Below, in pieces: positions 1 to 8,071 of a DNA stretch of 35,360 nt. Source of the DNA: Myxococcales bacterium. Its GTDB lineage: Bacteria; Myxococcota_A; Bradymonadia; Bradymonadales; GCA-2716585. The position numbers were made by a program, and so were the translations under genes. The first letter of the stretch is position 1; every line of letters starts with the position of its first letter. The stretch is from assembly GCA_002716585.1 (NCBI GenBank), contig PBBL01000067.1, positions 1-35,360 of the forward strand, given 5' to 3'. Below the pieces are notes generated by a model. It saw only the letters and a list, made by a program, of their open reading frames with translations, did no database searches and had not been told where the DNA came from.

Positions 1-117
1 CAGCCCGACTTCGCCTCGGTTCCTTGGCCTCGACGCCATCGCCCTCGTCTGGGCTCGGTCCGGGTTCTCAAACACAGCCTAGTACAACAGCCGCGGGGTT
101 GTCGAGGTTGTCGGGGG

Positions 118-1512
118 CTACTCGTCGGCCTGGCGGTCGATCGTGGAGACCACGGAGGTGAGCGCCTCAAGCTGCCACTGGAGCTGCCGTCGCCAGATGG
201 GCAGGAGCATCTCGTAGCCGTGGCCGTGGTCACGGACCAGCTCCAGCCCGGGCCAGACGGCCCGGCACCAGTTCGGGCCGGGGTCATGGCCGTCGCGGCA
301 GTCGCTCAGCGCGGGCTCCTGGTCGGGGAACATGCCCGCGTCGACGAACACCTGCTGAAAGGACTTCATGCACTCCCAGTTGTCGCGGTTGCCCTGGACC
401 ATCCGCAAGTGAAAGAGCCCTTCGCGGTGGCGCTCGACCAGCTCGTCGAGGAGGCGCGCCTGCTCCTCGGGGGTTTCGCCGAAGTAGGAGGCCGACACCC
501 CGCCGCCGAGGCCCGCGTGGCCGCAGTGGGTGCTCACGAGGCCGATGGTGTTGAGCAGGTCGGGGTGGCGGGCGGCGACCATGACCGAGGCCCGGGCGCC
601 GGCGCTGATCCCGTCGGCGCCGACGGCCAGGCGATCCAGCTGGACGCCGCCGAGGAAGTTGTCCACCACGCGCCGCATGACGTCGTGGGTGATGAACTCG
701 ATCGGGCCGTTGGCGGTGGTCCACCCGGCGTGATCGATCGCGACCACGAGGGGCGGGGAGTACTCGGGGTGGGCCTTGATCAGCTCATCGAGGTGGCGCT
801 TGACCTCCAGGCCGCCGTAGTCGAAGTCCTTGACCGACTTGCCGGGGATCGGGGTGAGGAAGTAGCGGGCGCGCCCGCCGCGGGCGCCGGGGATGAGCAG
901 CAGGAGCGACCGCACCCGCTCGGGTTCGGTCAACAGGGCCTCGGGGATGTAGGCGATGAACCCGCCGTGCTTGACCAGCCCCCGCTTCTTGAGGGGGACG
1001 CAGTCGGGGCAGTCGCGGCGCTCGAAGGAGAAGCGGCAATCGACGATGTGGCTGCCGGGCTCGGCGAACCACGCCTCGCGGATCGCCTCGACCCGCTCCG
1101 CCGCCTCGGGGGAGCCCTCCATGGGGAAGGTCCAGGGCCTGAACTTCGGCCGCGGCGCCTCGGGGGGCATGAACTGGTTGAAGACGAGGTCGTCGCGGTA
1201 GACCCACCCCATCCAGGCCTTGCTGTAGCCGCTGAAGCCGACCTCATCGACGTGGCAGTGGGTCGCGATCCAGTCGAACATGACGTCGCTGGCCGGGGCG
1301 ACGACGGAGTGCTCCCGCTCGGAGGTCGTGGCGTCTTCGGCCAGGGCGGCGCCGACGTCCTCCACCTGGGGCGCCGCCTCCTCGACGGGCTCCAGCCGGG
1401 GGTCGGGCCGCGCCTCGTCCGGCTCGTCCTGACAGCCCGCGGCGAGCGCCATGAGCAGGAGCGCGCTCGCAGCCGCGGCGCGCGTATGGTTCGATGCGTC
1501 CGTCCCGTCCAT
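118..1512 (-). CDS. Esterase-like alpha/beta-hydrolase lipoprotein
   Basis: The ATG at 1512 starts a type II signal sequence ending in LAAGC, so the mature protein (464 codons before processing) should be lipid-anchored in the envelope. After an acidic, disordered linker (about residues 28-70) comes a globular domain. Its GISAG motif (Ser about 303) fits the GxSxG nucleophile elbow of alpha/beta hydrolases. An upstream LLLIPGARGG strand could form the oxyanion region, and a DHGHGYEML segment near the C-terminus could supply the catalytic His. This layout resembles secreted esterases and PHB-depolymerase-like enzymes. A pair of Cys motifs (RRDCPDC) may form disulfides. An upstream in-frame start would put the signal peptide internally, so it was rejected. 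The substrate is unknown. The gene is divergent from the M15-type peptidase gene. Confidence 0.75.
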   Translation of the reverse strand: MDGTDASNHTRAAAASALLLMALAAGCQDEPDEARPDPRLEPVEEAAPQVEDVGAALAEDATTSEREHSVVAPASDVMFDWIATHCHVDEVGFSGYSKAWMGWVYRDDLVFNQFMPPEAPRPKFRPWTFPMEGSPEAAERVEAIREAWFAEPGSHIVDCRFSFERRDCPDCVPLKKRGLVKHGGFIAYIPEALLTEPERVRSLLLLIPGARGGRARYFLTPIPGKSVKDFDYGGLEVKRHLDELIKAHPEYSPPLVVAIDHAGWTTANGPIEFITHDVMRRVVDNFLGGVQLDRLAVGADGISAGARASVMVAARHPDLLNTIGLVSTHCGHAGLGGGVSASYFGETPEEQARLLDELVERHREGLFHLRMVQGNRDNWECMKSFQQVFVDAGMFPDQEPALSDCRDGHDPGPNWCRAVWPGLELVRDHGHGYEMLLPIWRRQLQWQLEALTSVVSTIDRQADE

Positions 1513-1682
1513 GAAAGGGTCTCCTCTGCCCCTGATGCGGCTCGAACCTAGCACGGGGTCGCGAATGGGAAAGAAAGTGGTCCCCCAGCGGCTCAAGCCC
1601 GCAGGATAGTTGACGGAGACAGGAGGTCCGGCACACTGGGCGGGTCCGGCGAGAGCCATCCACCAGGAGCCCCCGAGAGATC

Positions 1683-2603
1683 ATGCCCCGACCACACCCC
1701 GAGCCGCTCCGCCCGCGCCTGATCGCGGCGCTCCTGATCCTGCTGACGGCGGCGCCGGTCGCGGCCGAGCAGCGCCACCCGTGGAGCTGCGAGGACCCGG
1801 AGGCGGCGGAGGCCGCCTTGGAGGAGCAGGACAAGGAGACGCTCGCGCCGCGCTGGCGAGGCTCTCCAGGGCTGCGACGGCGGGTGGGGAGCTTCCCGCG
1901 TTATGTGAAGCTGAGGCCGCTCTACATCCGCGCCGGGGTGTGCGACGTGGCGCAGTTCATGACGGACGCGATCGTGACGACCCGCTTCCTGGGGCGCCCG
2001 ATGCTGGTCCACGCGACGGCGGTCACGCCGCTGGCGAAGGTCGAGGAGGCGCTGGCGGGCGCGCGGCGGAGGCCGGTGCGGTTCAGGAGCGTCGGGACGT
2101 TCCACCCGCGCTCGATCCGCACCCCGTATGGGAGCCTGCCGAAGCTGTCGCGCCATGGTCTGGGGATGGCGATGGACATCGACCCCAAGCGCAACCCGTT
2201 CCTGTCGGTGGAGGAGCTGGAGGCGCTGACGCTCGTCTCGGGGGTCGAGGTCGATCGTCGCTCCAGCGTCCCGGCGGGCGAGCGGTGGGACGCCTTTCAG
2301 GAGGCGGCGCAGGCGTTCCGCAAGCGGTCGCGCCCCTGGCTCCACGAGACCGCCCGGACGATCCGAGCGCTGCGGGGGGAGCAGCGGAGGAGCCCGTCGG
2401 CGGCGCAGGAGGCGGAGCTGGAGCGGCTGGAGGGGCTGTATCGGCTGGTGCGAGGCGCTCGGCTGAGCGTGGTCCGCAGCCGCCGCTTCCTGTCGCTGCC
2501 GCGCGCCTTCGTGGTGGCGATGGAGGACGCGGGCTTTGTGTGGTCCACCGACTTCCCCTCCGGGGCGGACCTGATGCACTTCGAGCTGCGCCGCGATCCG
2601 TGA
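1683..2603 (+). CDS. Secreted M15-type (VanY-like) D,D-carboxypeptidase
   Basis: The 306-residue protein starts with an Arg-flanked hydrophobic signal sequence ending near VAAEQ, so it is probably periplasmic. The zinc-peptidase signature of family M15 is visible: HGLGMAMDID (His about 158, Asp about 165) and, near the C-terminus, a DLMHFEL segment with the third zinc ligand (His about 299) and the following Glu. M15 enzymes cleave D-Ala-D-Ala or related peptidoglycan cross-bridge peptides. Between the two motifs is a helical Arg/Glu-rich insertion (about residues 200-260), longer than in minimal VanY proteins. The start follows a purine-rich stretch (GAGAG) a few bases upstream. The fold assignment is sound. 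The precise substrate cannot be read from the sequence. Confidence 0.78.
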   Translation: MPRPHPEPLRPRLIAALLILLTAAPVAAEQRHPWSCEDPEAAEAALEEQDKETLAPRWRGSPGLRRRVGSFPRYVKLRPLYIRAGVCDVAQFMTDAIVTTRFLGRPMLVHATAVTPLAKVEEALAGARRRPVRFRSVGTFHPRSIRTPYGSLPKLSRHGLGMAMDIDPKRNPFLSVEELEALTLVSGVEVDRRSSVPAGERWDAFQEAAQAFRKRSRPWLHETARTIRALRGEQRRSPSAAQEAELERLEGLYRLVRGARLSVVRSRRFLSLPRAFVVAMEDAGFVWSTDFPSGADLMHFELRRDP

Positions 2604-2774
2604 GGCGCTGGCAATCTGTCGCGTAACCTCCTAGAATGGTGGGGACGGGGAGGGCTCCCCTTGAACGGATGTCCAGACGGCGAAATCGACACTTCAACCG
2701 AAGTTGACTTTTCGCTAGGGTATGTTCGGGCACGTTCAGGGGACCGTAGACAGGTCGAGCAGCAGGGACAACGG

Positions 2775-4130
2775 ATGGTATCAGACTCCTCCACAGCGCC
2801 ACCCTCTTGGGTTGATGAGCTTGAGGATCAGGTCACACACCTCCAGGAGCAGATCGAGCGCCTTCAATACGAGAAGGCTCAACTCGCGGAGCACAACGCG
2901 TATTTGACCGAGGAGAACGAGCGCCTGAGGCGCACGAACTCCAGCATGGCGCGCGACCTGCGCCAGATGTGCACCTCCCACGAGGTGCTCCAGGAGACCC
3001 TGGCGGTCTACCGCAAGGCGTACAGCGGGCGCCCCGCGCCGGGCGTCCCGACCCCATCCGGCCACACCTCGCTCCCGTCCGGCATCCACCGGGCGCTGGC
3101 CCGCGCCGAGGAGGCGACGGCGCAGGAGCGCACCCCGCCGCGGGCGGCCGCGTCGCGCACCTCATCGCCGCGCGCCCCGGCGCCGTCGCGCCCCATGCGC
3201 CAATCCAACCACACGCCCGCCCTCAACCGGGAGACGCCCGTCTCCAGAACCGCCGCGCTCCGCACGGATCACTCGGAGCGGGGCTCCTCACCCGCCGTCA
3301 CGCGCTCCGCGCGGGGCTCCTCACCTGCCTTCACGCGCTCGGGGAGGCTCTCGCGCCCCGCCCGCGCCATGAACGAGCGGCAGGAGGCCCAAGAGGCGCC
3401 CACGCCCTACGTGTCGCGGACCGTGCGCAGCCGCCGCGACCTGGAGCGCACCCCGTCGGCGTCCCGCGCCTCGCGGCAGGGGCCGACCACGCGACGGGCT
3501 CGCGTGGATCGGGGGCTGCTCTCACGGGCGACCCGGAGCGCCAGCAGCGACAGCAACAACGCCGCCGACAACCCCAGCTCCCCCGGGGCGATGCGCTTCG
3601 TGCGCTCCAGCAGCAAGCGCGAGACGCCGCGACCGTCGCGGCCGCTCCAGCGCCACCCGGGCGCTCTGGAGCGTCCTGGCGGCCTCCACCGCCCCACCGC
3701 CTCCGAGCGTCCCGGCGGCCTCCACCGCCCCTCGCCCGCCGAGCGCGCCAGCGGCCTGCATCGCCCGGGGACCTCCGAGCGCGCCAGCGGCCTCCACCGC
3801 ACCTCCTCGCAGGGCAGCGGCCTCCACCGCGCCACCCCACGGGGCGACGCCAGCAACCACCCCACCCCGCGCCAGGGGAGCAACAGCGGCTACTACCGCA
3901 CCCTCCCCCGCGACGCGCCCCAGAACAGCGCGCTCCAACGCAGCGAGCCCACCAACAGCGGGCTCGTGCGCCGCCGCAGCACCCTCTCGCGCAGCGCCAT
4001 GGCGATCCGCGAGAGCGGCAACTTCACCTCGCGCAGCACCCAGGAGATCTCGGAGGCCTACTCCGACGAGCATGACAGTTCCTCGCGGCGCTCGCCCATC
4101 GGGCGCCGCGACTACTGGCGCGAAGACTAG
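2775..4130 (+). CDS. Coiled-coil protein with Arg/Ser/Pro-rich repeat tail
   Basis: I do not recognise a family. The ATG at 2775 was chosen because the predicted coiled coil begins just after it. The in-frame extension back to 2661 has no ribosome-binding site and reads like leader sequence. Residues about 10-75 form a strongly charged heptad-rich coiled coil rich in Glu, Gln and Leu. The rest, about 370 residues, is low-complexity and very basic, with no hydrophobic core. It contains two RGSSPA[V/F]TRS units (about residues 169-190) and four 12-residue ER[P/A][G/S]GLHR units (about 299-346). The design, a short oligomerisation coil plus a long cationic disordered tail, suggests a scaffold or a protein that binds nucleic acid or polyanions in the cytoplasm. 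No signal peptide is seen. Confidence 0.6.
   Translation: MVSDSSTAPPSWVDELEDQVTHLQEQIERLQYEKAQLAEHNAYLTEENERLRRTNSSMARDLRQMCTSHEVLQETLAVYRKAYSGRPAPGVPTPSGHTSLPSGIHRALARAEEATAQERTPPRAAASRTSSPRAPAPSRPMRQSNHTPALNRETPVSRTAALRTDHSERGSSPAVTRSARGSSPAFTRSGRLSRPARAMNERQEAQEAPTPYVSRTVRSRRDLERTPSASRASRQGPTTRRARVDRGLLSRATRSASSDSNNAADNPSSPGAMRFVRSSSKRETPRPSRPLQRHPGALERPGGLHRPTASERPGGLHRPSPAERASGLHRPGTSERASGLHRTSSQGSGLHRATPRGDASNHPTPRQGSNSGYYRTLPRDAPQNSALQRSEPTNSGLVRRRSTLSRSAMAIRESGNFTSRSTQEISEAYSDEHDSSSRRSPIGRRDYWRED
3669..3812 (+). repeat. Four tandem 36-bp coding repeats (ERxxGLHRP unit)
   Basis: Units begin at 3669, 3705, 3741 and 3777, exactly 36 bp apart. Each encodes a 12-residue unit starting ER[P/A][G/S]GLHR. 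The first three units continue with Pro, the fourth with Thr. Two further GLHR or HR echoes follow downstream without the exact period. Third-position differences between units show they are not a very recent expansion. Confidence 0.85.
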
Positions 4131-4213
4131 GGCGCGAAGACCACGGCGTCACCCTTGCGCCACCTCCTGACCGACCGCGATCACGAACTTTTCACAATCT
4201 GTGGGCAGAAATA

Positions 4214-4223
4214 GGTTGCAACC
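4214..4223. promoter_or_regulatory. GGTTGCAACC palindrome upstream of btaA
   Basis: A perfect 10-bp palindrome sits about 155 bp before the btaA start, in the 247-bp gap after the coiled-coil gene. It could be an operator half or chance. No convincing PhoB box (direct CTGTCA-like repeats) was found in this leader, although betaine-lipid synthesis is phosphate-regulated in alphaproteobacteria. Confidence 0.2.
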
Positions 4224-4377
4224 TTCGCGGTCGGTGGCCTAGTCTCGCCCTCGATATCATGGCGATCGCCAGGAGGTTGGTGTGGGCTGTCCCCTGGACG
4301 CGCGCTCCGTCGCCGTCACCCGCTCGTGGGCACGGATGCACCTTCCAGCTGGTCGGTCAAGCACGGAAGCAGGTGTC

Positions 4378-5502
4378 ATGCGACTTCGAGATCTCACGTT
4401 CCAGCGCGCCTTCAGCAAGCTCTTCGTCTACAACATCCTCTATGAAGACGCCGAGGTCGATGAGCGCTTCCTCGGGCTCGACGAAGACTCGCGCGTCCTG
4501 AGCATCTCCGGCGCCGGCTGCGGCGTCGCCGGGATGGTCAGCAAGCGCCCCCGCAGCCTCGACGTCGTCGACATCAACGGGCACCACCTCGCGCTGAGCG
4601 CCCTGAAGATCACCGCCGCCCAGCGCCTCGGCTCCTACGACACCTTCTACCAGCTGCTCGGCCACGGCCACGTCGCCCAGCCCTGGAAGGTGATCAAGCC
4701 GCTGGCCCGAGACATGCCGGGCTGGGCCGCCAGCTACTGGCGCAAGCACCACGACCGGTTCAAGAAGAACTTCTACGAGAAGGGGCTCACCGCCGCCTCC
4801 ATCAAGATGATCCGCAAGATGGTCGGCTCCGACGTGCACCTCATGCACATGCTCATGGGCCAGGACGAGGAGAGCCGCGTCCGCACCATCGACGCCATCA
4901 TCGCCCCGGTCTTCGACCGGCCCTACGTCAAGGCGTTCGTCAGCTCCCCGATCCAGCTCGTGTCGCTCGGCGTCAACTACTCGCAGCGCGACCGCATGCT
5001 CGAAGCCGAGGAGCAGAACACCATGGTCGGCTTCATCCTGCACCACATGCGGCGGCTCGCCGACACCGACCTCAACACCAACTGGTTCGCCTGGATGGGC
5101 ATCGTCGGGCACTTCAACCACGGGCACCCCGAGGCGGTCCCGCCCTACCTGCGCCCCGACCGGCACGCCACCAGCTTCGGCGCGCCCACCCGCGTCAGCT
5201 ACCACCGGCGCAACATCTTCAACCTGCTCGACAACGCCGGCCCCAACACCTGGTCGCACTACACCCTCTGCGATATGCCCGACTGGCTCCCCGAGCCCAC
5301 CCAGCGCCACCTCCTCGATCGGATCCTCCACACCAGCACCGACGGCGCCATCATGCTCTACCGCACCGTCGAGGACGACTGCCTCGCCGACCGCCACGGG
5401 CTCACGAGCCACTTCCAGCGCCTGGACGTCAGCGACATCGCCTCCGAGCAGGATCGCTCGCGCCAATACCGGCACGTCCACTTCTACCGCGTCTGTCACT
5501 GA
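4378..5502 (+). CDS. btaA: BtaA: SAM:diacylglycerol 3-amino-3-carboxypropyltransferase
   Basis: First enzyme of betaine-lipid synthesis. It transfers the 3-amino-3-carboxypropyl group of S-adenosylmethionine to diacylglycerol, giving diacylglyceryl-homoserine at the inner membrane. The 374-residue product matches the DUF3419/BtaA family along its length. It has the opening FQRAFSKLFVYNILYEDAEV, a Rossmann SAM-binding loop SISGAGCG (about residues 42-49), the VVDINGHH strand that follows, and a late segment NIFNLLDNAGPNTWSHY. The ATG at 4378 was preferred to an in-frame start at 4282 because family members begin with this LTFQRAF region and a short AGG motif lies just upstream. btaB follows after 39 bp in the same direction, the usual operon. 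Function is inferred from family and context. Confidence 0.92.
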   Translation: MRLRDLTFQRAFSKLFVYNILYEDAEVDERFLGLDEDSRVLSISGAGCGVAGMVSKRPRSLDVVDINGHHLALSALKITAAQRLGSYDTFYQLLGHGHVAQPWKVIKPLARDMPGWAASYWRKHHDRFKKNFYEKGLTAASIKMIRKMVGSDVHLMHMLMGQDEESRVRTIDAIIAPVFDRPYVKAFVSSPIQLVSLGVNYSQRDRMLEAEEQNTMVGFILHHMRRLADTDLNTNWFAWMGIVGHFNHGHPEAVPPYLRPDRHATSFGAPTRVSYHRRNIFNLLDNAGPNTWSHYTLCDMPDWLPEPTQRHLLDRILHTSTDGAIMLYRTVEDDCLADRHGLTSHFQRLDVSDIASEQDRSRQYRHVHFYRVCH

Positions 5503-5541
5503 ACCGCCCCCGCCCCAGGGGCCCTCTCCTCCAGGCGACCC

Positions 5542-6168
5542 ATGACCCAACCGTCCACCGCCCTCGACGTCGATCAGAAGGGCCACCGCGACTTCCTCAA
5601 CCGCTATTACGGGATCTCGCGCTACTTCTACGACCTCACCCGCAAGTACTACCTCTTTGGTCGGGACCGCGCCCTGCGCCAGCTCGCCGCCGAGCAGAAC
5701 TGGTCCCGGCTCATCGAGATCGGCTCGGGCACGGGGCGCAACCTGCGCAAGCTGCGCAAGCTGCGCCCCGACGCAAGCCTCGGCGGGGTCGAGGCCTCCG
5801 ACGCCATGCTCGACCACGCCCGCGCCCGCTGCCCGCACATGCACTTCATGCGCGGGTTCGCCGAGGAGGTCGATTACAGCAAGCTGCTCGGCGCCCCGCC
5901 CCAGCGGATCCTGTTCTCCTACAGCCTGTCCATGATCCAGGAGCCGGTCGCGGCGCTGGAGCAGGCGCGGCGGATGGTCGCCCCTGGCGGCGACGTGGTG
6001 ATCGTCGACTTCGCCGACCTCGAAGGGCTCCCCTCGACCTGGGCCGCCGGGCTACGCGCCTGGCTGCGCACCTTCCACGTCAACCCGATCGAGCACGACT
6101 TCATCTCCCAGCACGCCCGCGACATCCAGTACGGGCCGGGCCGCTACTTCGTCATCGCACGCCTCTGA
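5542..6168 (+). CDS. btaB: BtaB: diacylglyceryl-homoserine N-methyltransferase
   Basis: Second betaine-lipid enzyme. It methylates the amino group of diacylglyceryl-homoserine three times with SAM to give DGTS, a phosphorus-free zwitterionic lipid. The 208-residue length fits the family. The hallmark N-terminal region RYYGISRYFYDLTRKYY is followed by SAM motif I, EIGSGTGRN (about residues 59-67), an acidic residue in GVEASD for the ribose, and PGGDVVIVDF (motif III). Translation starts at the ATG 39 bp after btaA, preceded by CAGGCGACC, a weak ribosome-binding site. The pair btaA-btaB is sufficient for DGTS formation in characterised bacteria. The gene ends 7 bp from the convergent VWA lipoprotein gene, with no room for a classical terminator between them. 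Confidence 0.92.
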   Translation: MTQPSTALDVDQKGHRDFLNRYYGISRYFYDLTRKYYLFGRDRALRQLAAEQNWSRLIEIGSGTGRNLRKLRKLRPDASLGGVEASDAMLDHARARCPHMHFMRGFAEEVDYSKLLGAPPQRILFSYSLSMIQEPVAALEQARRMVAPGGDVVIVDFADLEGLPSTWAAGLRAWLRTFHVNPIEHDFISQHARDIQYGPGRYFVIARL

Positions 6169-6175
6169 GGGGCGC

Positions 6176-7882
6176 CTACCGCCCGGTCGCGGCCTCGTTG
6201 ATCAGCCGCTCGACCACCGCGCTGAGCAGCTCCACCTTGTGCGGGCCGATCGTCGGCTTGATGTGGCTCCCGCCGATGCCGCTGTGGTCGGTCAGGAAGA
6301 CGTAGGTCCCGCCGGTGCGGATGCTCACCGCGCGCATCAAGAACTCGGTGTCCTTGTCGATCCCGCTGCCGACCACCGGCACGACCCGGATCCCCTTGCG
6401 CGCCGCCTCCCGCACCGAGCGCTGCACCTGCCTGGCGACCTTCGGCCCCTGGTGCGGGGGCGCGTCGAGGACCAGGAACATGACGCGCCCCCGCGCGCTC
6501 TCGCTCCAGGCGTGCTCCTCCACGCCGTTGGTGAGCGCCCGCTCCACCGCCTCGGGGAAGTCGCCGCCGCCGCCAGCGGCCTGGCGCCTGATCTGCCGGA
6601 TCGACTGCTTGGCGTTCTTCGTGAACTTGTGGGGGCGGACGACGTACTCGTCGCCCTCGTCGCGGTAGAAGTTGACGCTGGTGCGCAGCTCCAGCTGCTC
6701 CCCGTTCGTCTCCTGGACGCGCTCCAGCACGGCGCCCAGCTCCGCCTTCAGGAAGTTCAGCTCATCGCCCATCGAGCCGGTCGTGTCGACCATGAACATC
6801 ACGTCCACCCGGTTGGTCGCCGCCTTCGCGTCGCCCAGCACGACCCGCACCGGCCCCTTCGCCCCCGGCTTGATCTCCTTCACCGTCGCGCTCGCCTCGC
6901 CGGACCGCACCACCACCGACAGCGCCCCCTTCGCCCCGTCCGCGAACAGCTCCGCGCGCCCCTTGCTGTCCGTCCGCGCCGTCCACACCGGGCGCCCTCC
7001 GTCGCGGAGCGTCACCTCGGCGTCCACCACGGCGCGCCCCTCGTGCCGCACGAGCACCGGGACCCGCCCCTTCGGGGCCACGCCCCACGGCTTGAGCAGC
7101 GCGCCCCACCGGTTCTCGCCCTGCTCCGGCGCGGCGAACAGCTCCTCCCAGAACGCCCAGTGGTCGAGGTCGCGCCACTCCCCGGCGGTCAGCCGGTCGG
7201 GGGCGGCGCGCTTCCCCTCCGGCTCACGGCCCGGCGCCCTGGGGTGGGGCTCCACCACCTCCCCGCCCGAGGTCGCGGAGGGGCGCGCCGCGGCCCCTCG
7301 CCCAGCCGCGCCCACCGCTGACCCACTCCCGATCGAGCCACGCGCCGACCCCATCGTTCCACCACGGACAGCCGGAGCGCCCACCTTGACCGACGGCGTC
7401 CGGTGGCCGTAGGCCGCGCCTCCGCCGCCCTTCCCTGCCCCCCGAACCGCCACACCGGCCGCGCCGAACGCGCTGGAGCCGACCTCGCCGCTGACGGTCG
7501 CCCCCGATGAGCCCGACGCCCCCAGCGCCCTCAACGTCCCGGCGGAGGCCACGATCTCCTTCGCCCCGTCCGAGTCCACCGCGCCGCCCCGCTCCTCGCT
7601 CGCCCCTTCCTCGGCGCCCTCACCCGCCACCTCGACGGGCTCGGCGGGCGGCTCCTCCTCAACAGGCGCCTCCTCGGGGAGCGCCTCGACGGCGACGCCC
7701 TCCTCGGGGGCGGGTGAGGGCGTGGGGGGGGCCTCGGACACCTCACGCTCCGCGGAGCGCCCGACGTTCGGGTCCCCTGGGGTCGGGTCGGGGCGGTCGG
7801 CGAGGTGGGTCTCACAGGCGAGCGCGGCGAGGGCGGTCAAGGCGACGATGGCGAAGGTGCGGGCGAAGTGCGTACCGTTCAT
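6176..7882 (-). CDS. Lipoprotein with von Willebrand factor A domain
   Basis: A lipobox ending ALAC (Cys 23) follows a clear signal peptide, so the mature protein should be membrane-anchored on the periplasmic or outer face. Residues about 25-235 are an acidic Pro/Glu-rich then Gly/Ala/Ser-rich disordered linker. A small beta-rich, carboxypeptidase-regulatory-like segment follows (DAEVTLRDGGRPVW). From about residue 360 there is a VWA domain with a complete MIDAS start, DTTGSM (Asp about 366), and the later LVLDAPPH strand. VWA domains bind partners through a divalent metal. Bacterial lipoproteins of this build are often surface or secretion-associated. The partner is unknown. A lone gene, convergent with btaB. 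Confidence 0.82.
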   Translation of the reverse strand: MNGTHFARTFAIVALTALAALACETHLADRPDPTPGDPNVGRSAEREVSEAPPTPSPAPEEGVAVEALPEEAPVEEEPPAEPVEVAGEGAEEGASEERGGAVDSDGAKEIVASAGTLRALGASGSSGATVSGEVGSSAFGAAGVAVRGAGKGGGGAAYGHRTPSVKVGAPAVRGGTMGSARGSIGSGSAVGAAGRGAAARPSATSGGEVVEPHPRAPGREPEGKRAAPDRLTAGEWRDLDHWAFWEELFAAPEQGENRWGALLKPWGVAPKGRVPVLVRHEGRAVVDAEVTLRDGGRPVWTARTDSKGRAELFADGAKGALSVVVRSGEASATVKEIKPGAKGPVRVVLGDAKAATNRVDVMFMVDTTGSMGDELNFLKAELGAVLERVQETNGEQLELRTSVNFYRDEGDEYVVRPHKFTKNAKQSIRQIRRQAAGGGGDFPEAVERALTNGVEEHAWSESARGRVMFLVLDAPPHQGPKVARQVQRSVREAARKGIRVVPVVGSGIDKDTEFLMRAVSIRTGGTYVFLTDHSGIGGSHIKPTIGPHKVELLSAVVERLINEAATGR

Positions 7883-8071
7883 TCCGAGGCTCCGTCAGAG
7901 GGGCTCGCGTCGCGCAGCGGTCCGCCTCAGACACACGGCGGGTGTGTCCTCCAGATCCCGTGAGGGAGCTGACCGGGGGGAGCGTTCGGGCCGCTGCGGC
8001 GCCGCGATGGGTCTACGGGGGTTGGACAACGCGGCGCGCGGGAGGTTCCCAGAAAAAGTCAGCGCCGGGGG

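Noticed and set aside
1..117. Gene or RNA at the left edge
   Set aside because: Too short, with no start, no ribosome-binding site and no obvious RNA fold.
4131..4377. PhoB box upstream of btaA
   Set aside because: No pair of CTGTCA-like direct repeats with 11-bp spacing could be found, only a short palindrome.
4357..5844. Long antisense open frame opposite btaA and btaB
   Set aside because: It is the mirror of two clearly identified genes in GC-rich sequence, has a low-complexity Val/Ala/Glu/Gly composition and no ribosome-binding site.
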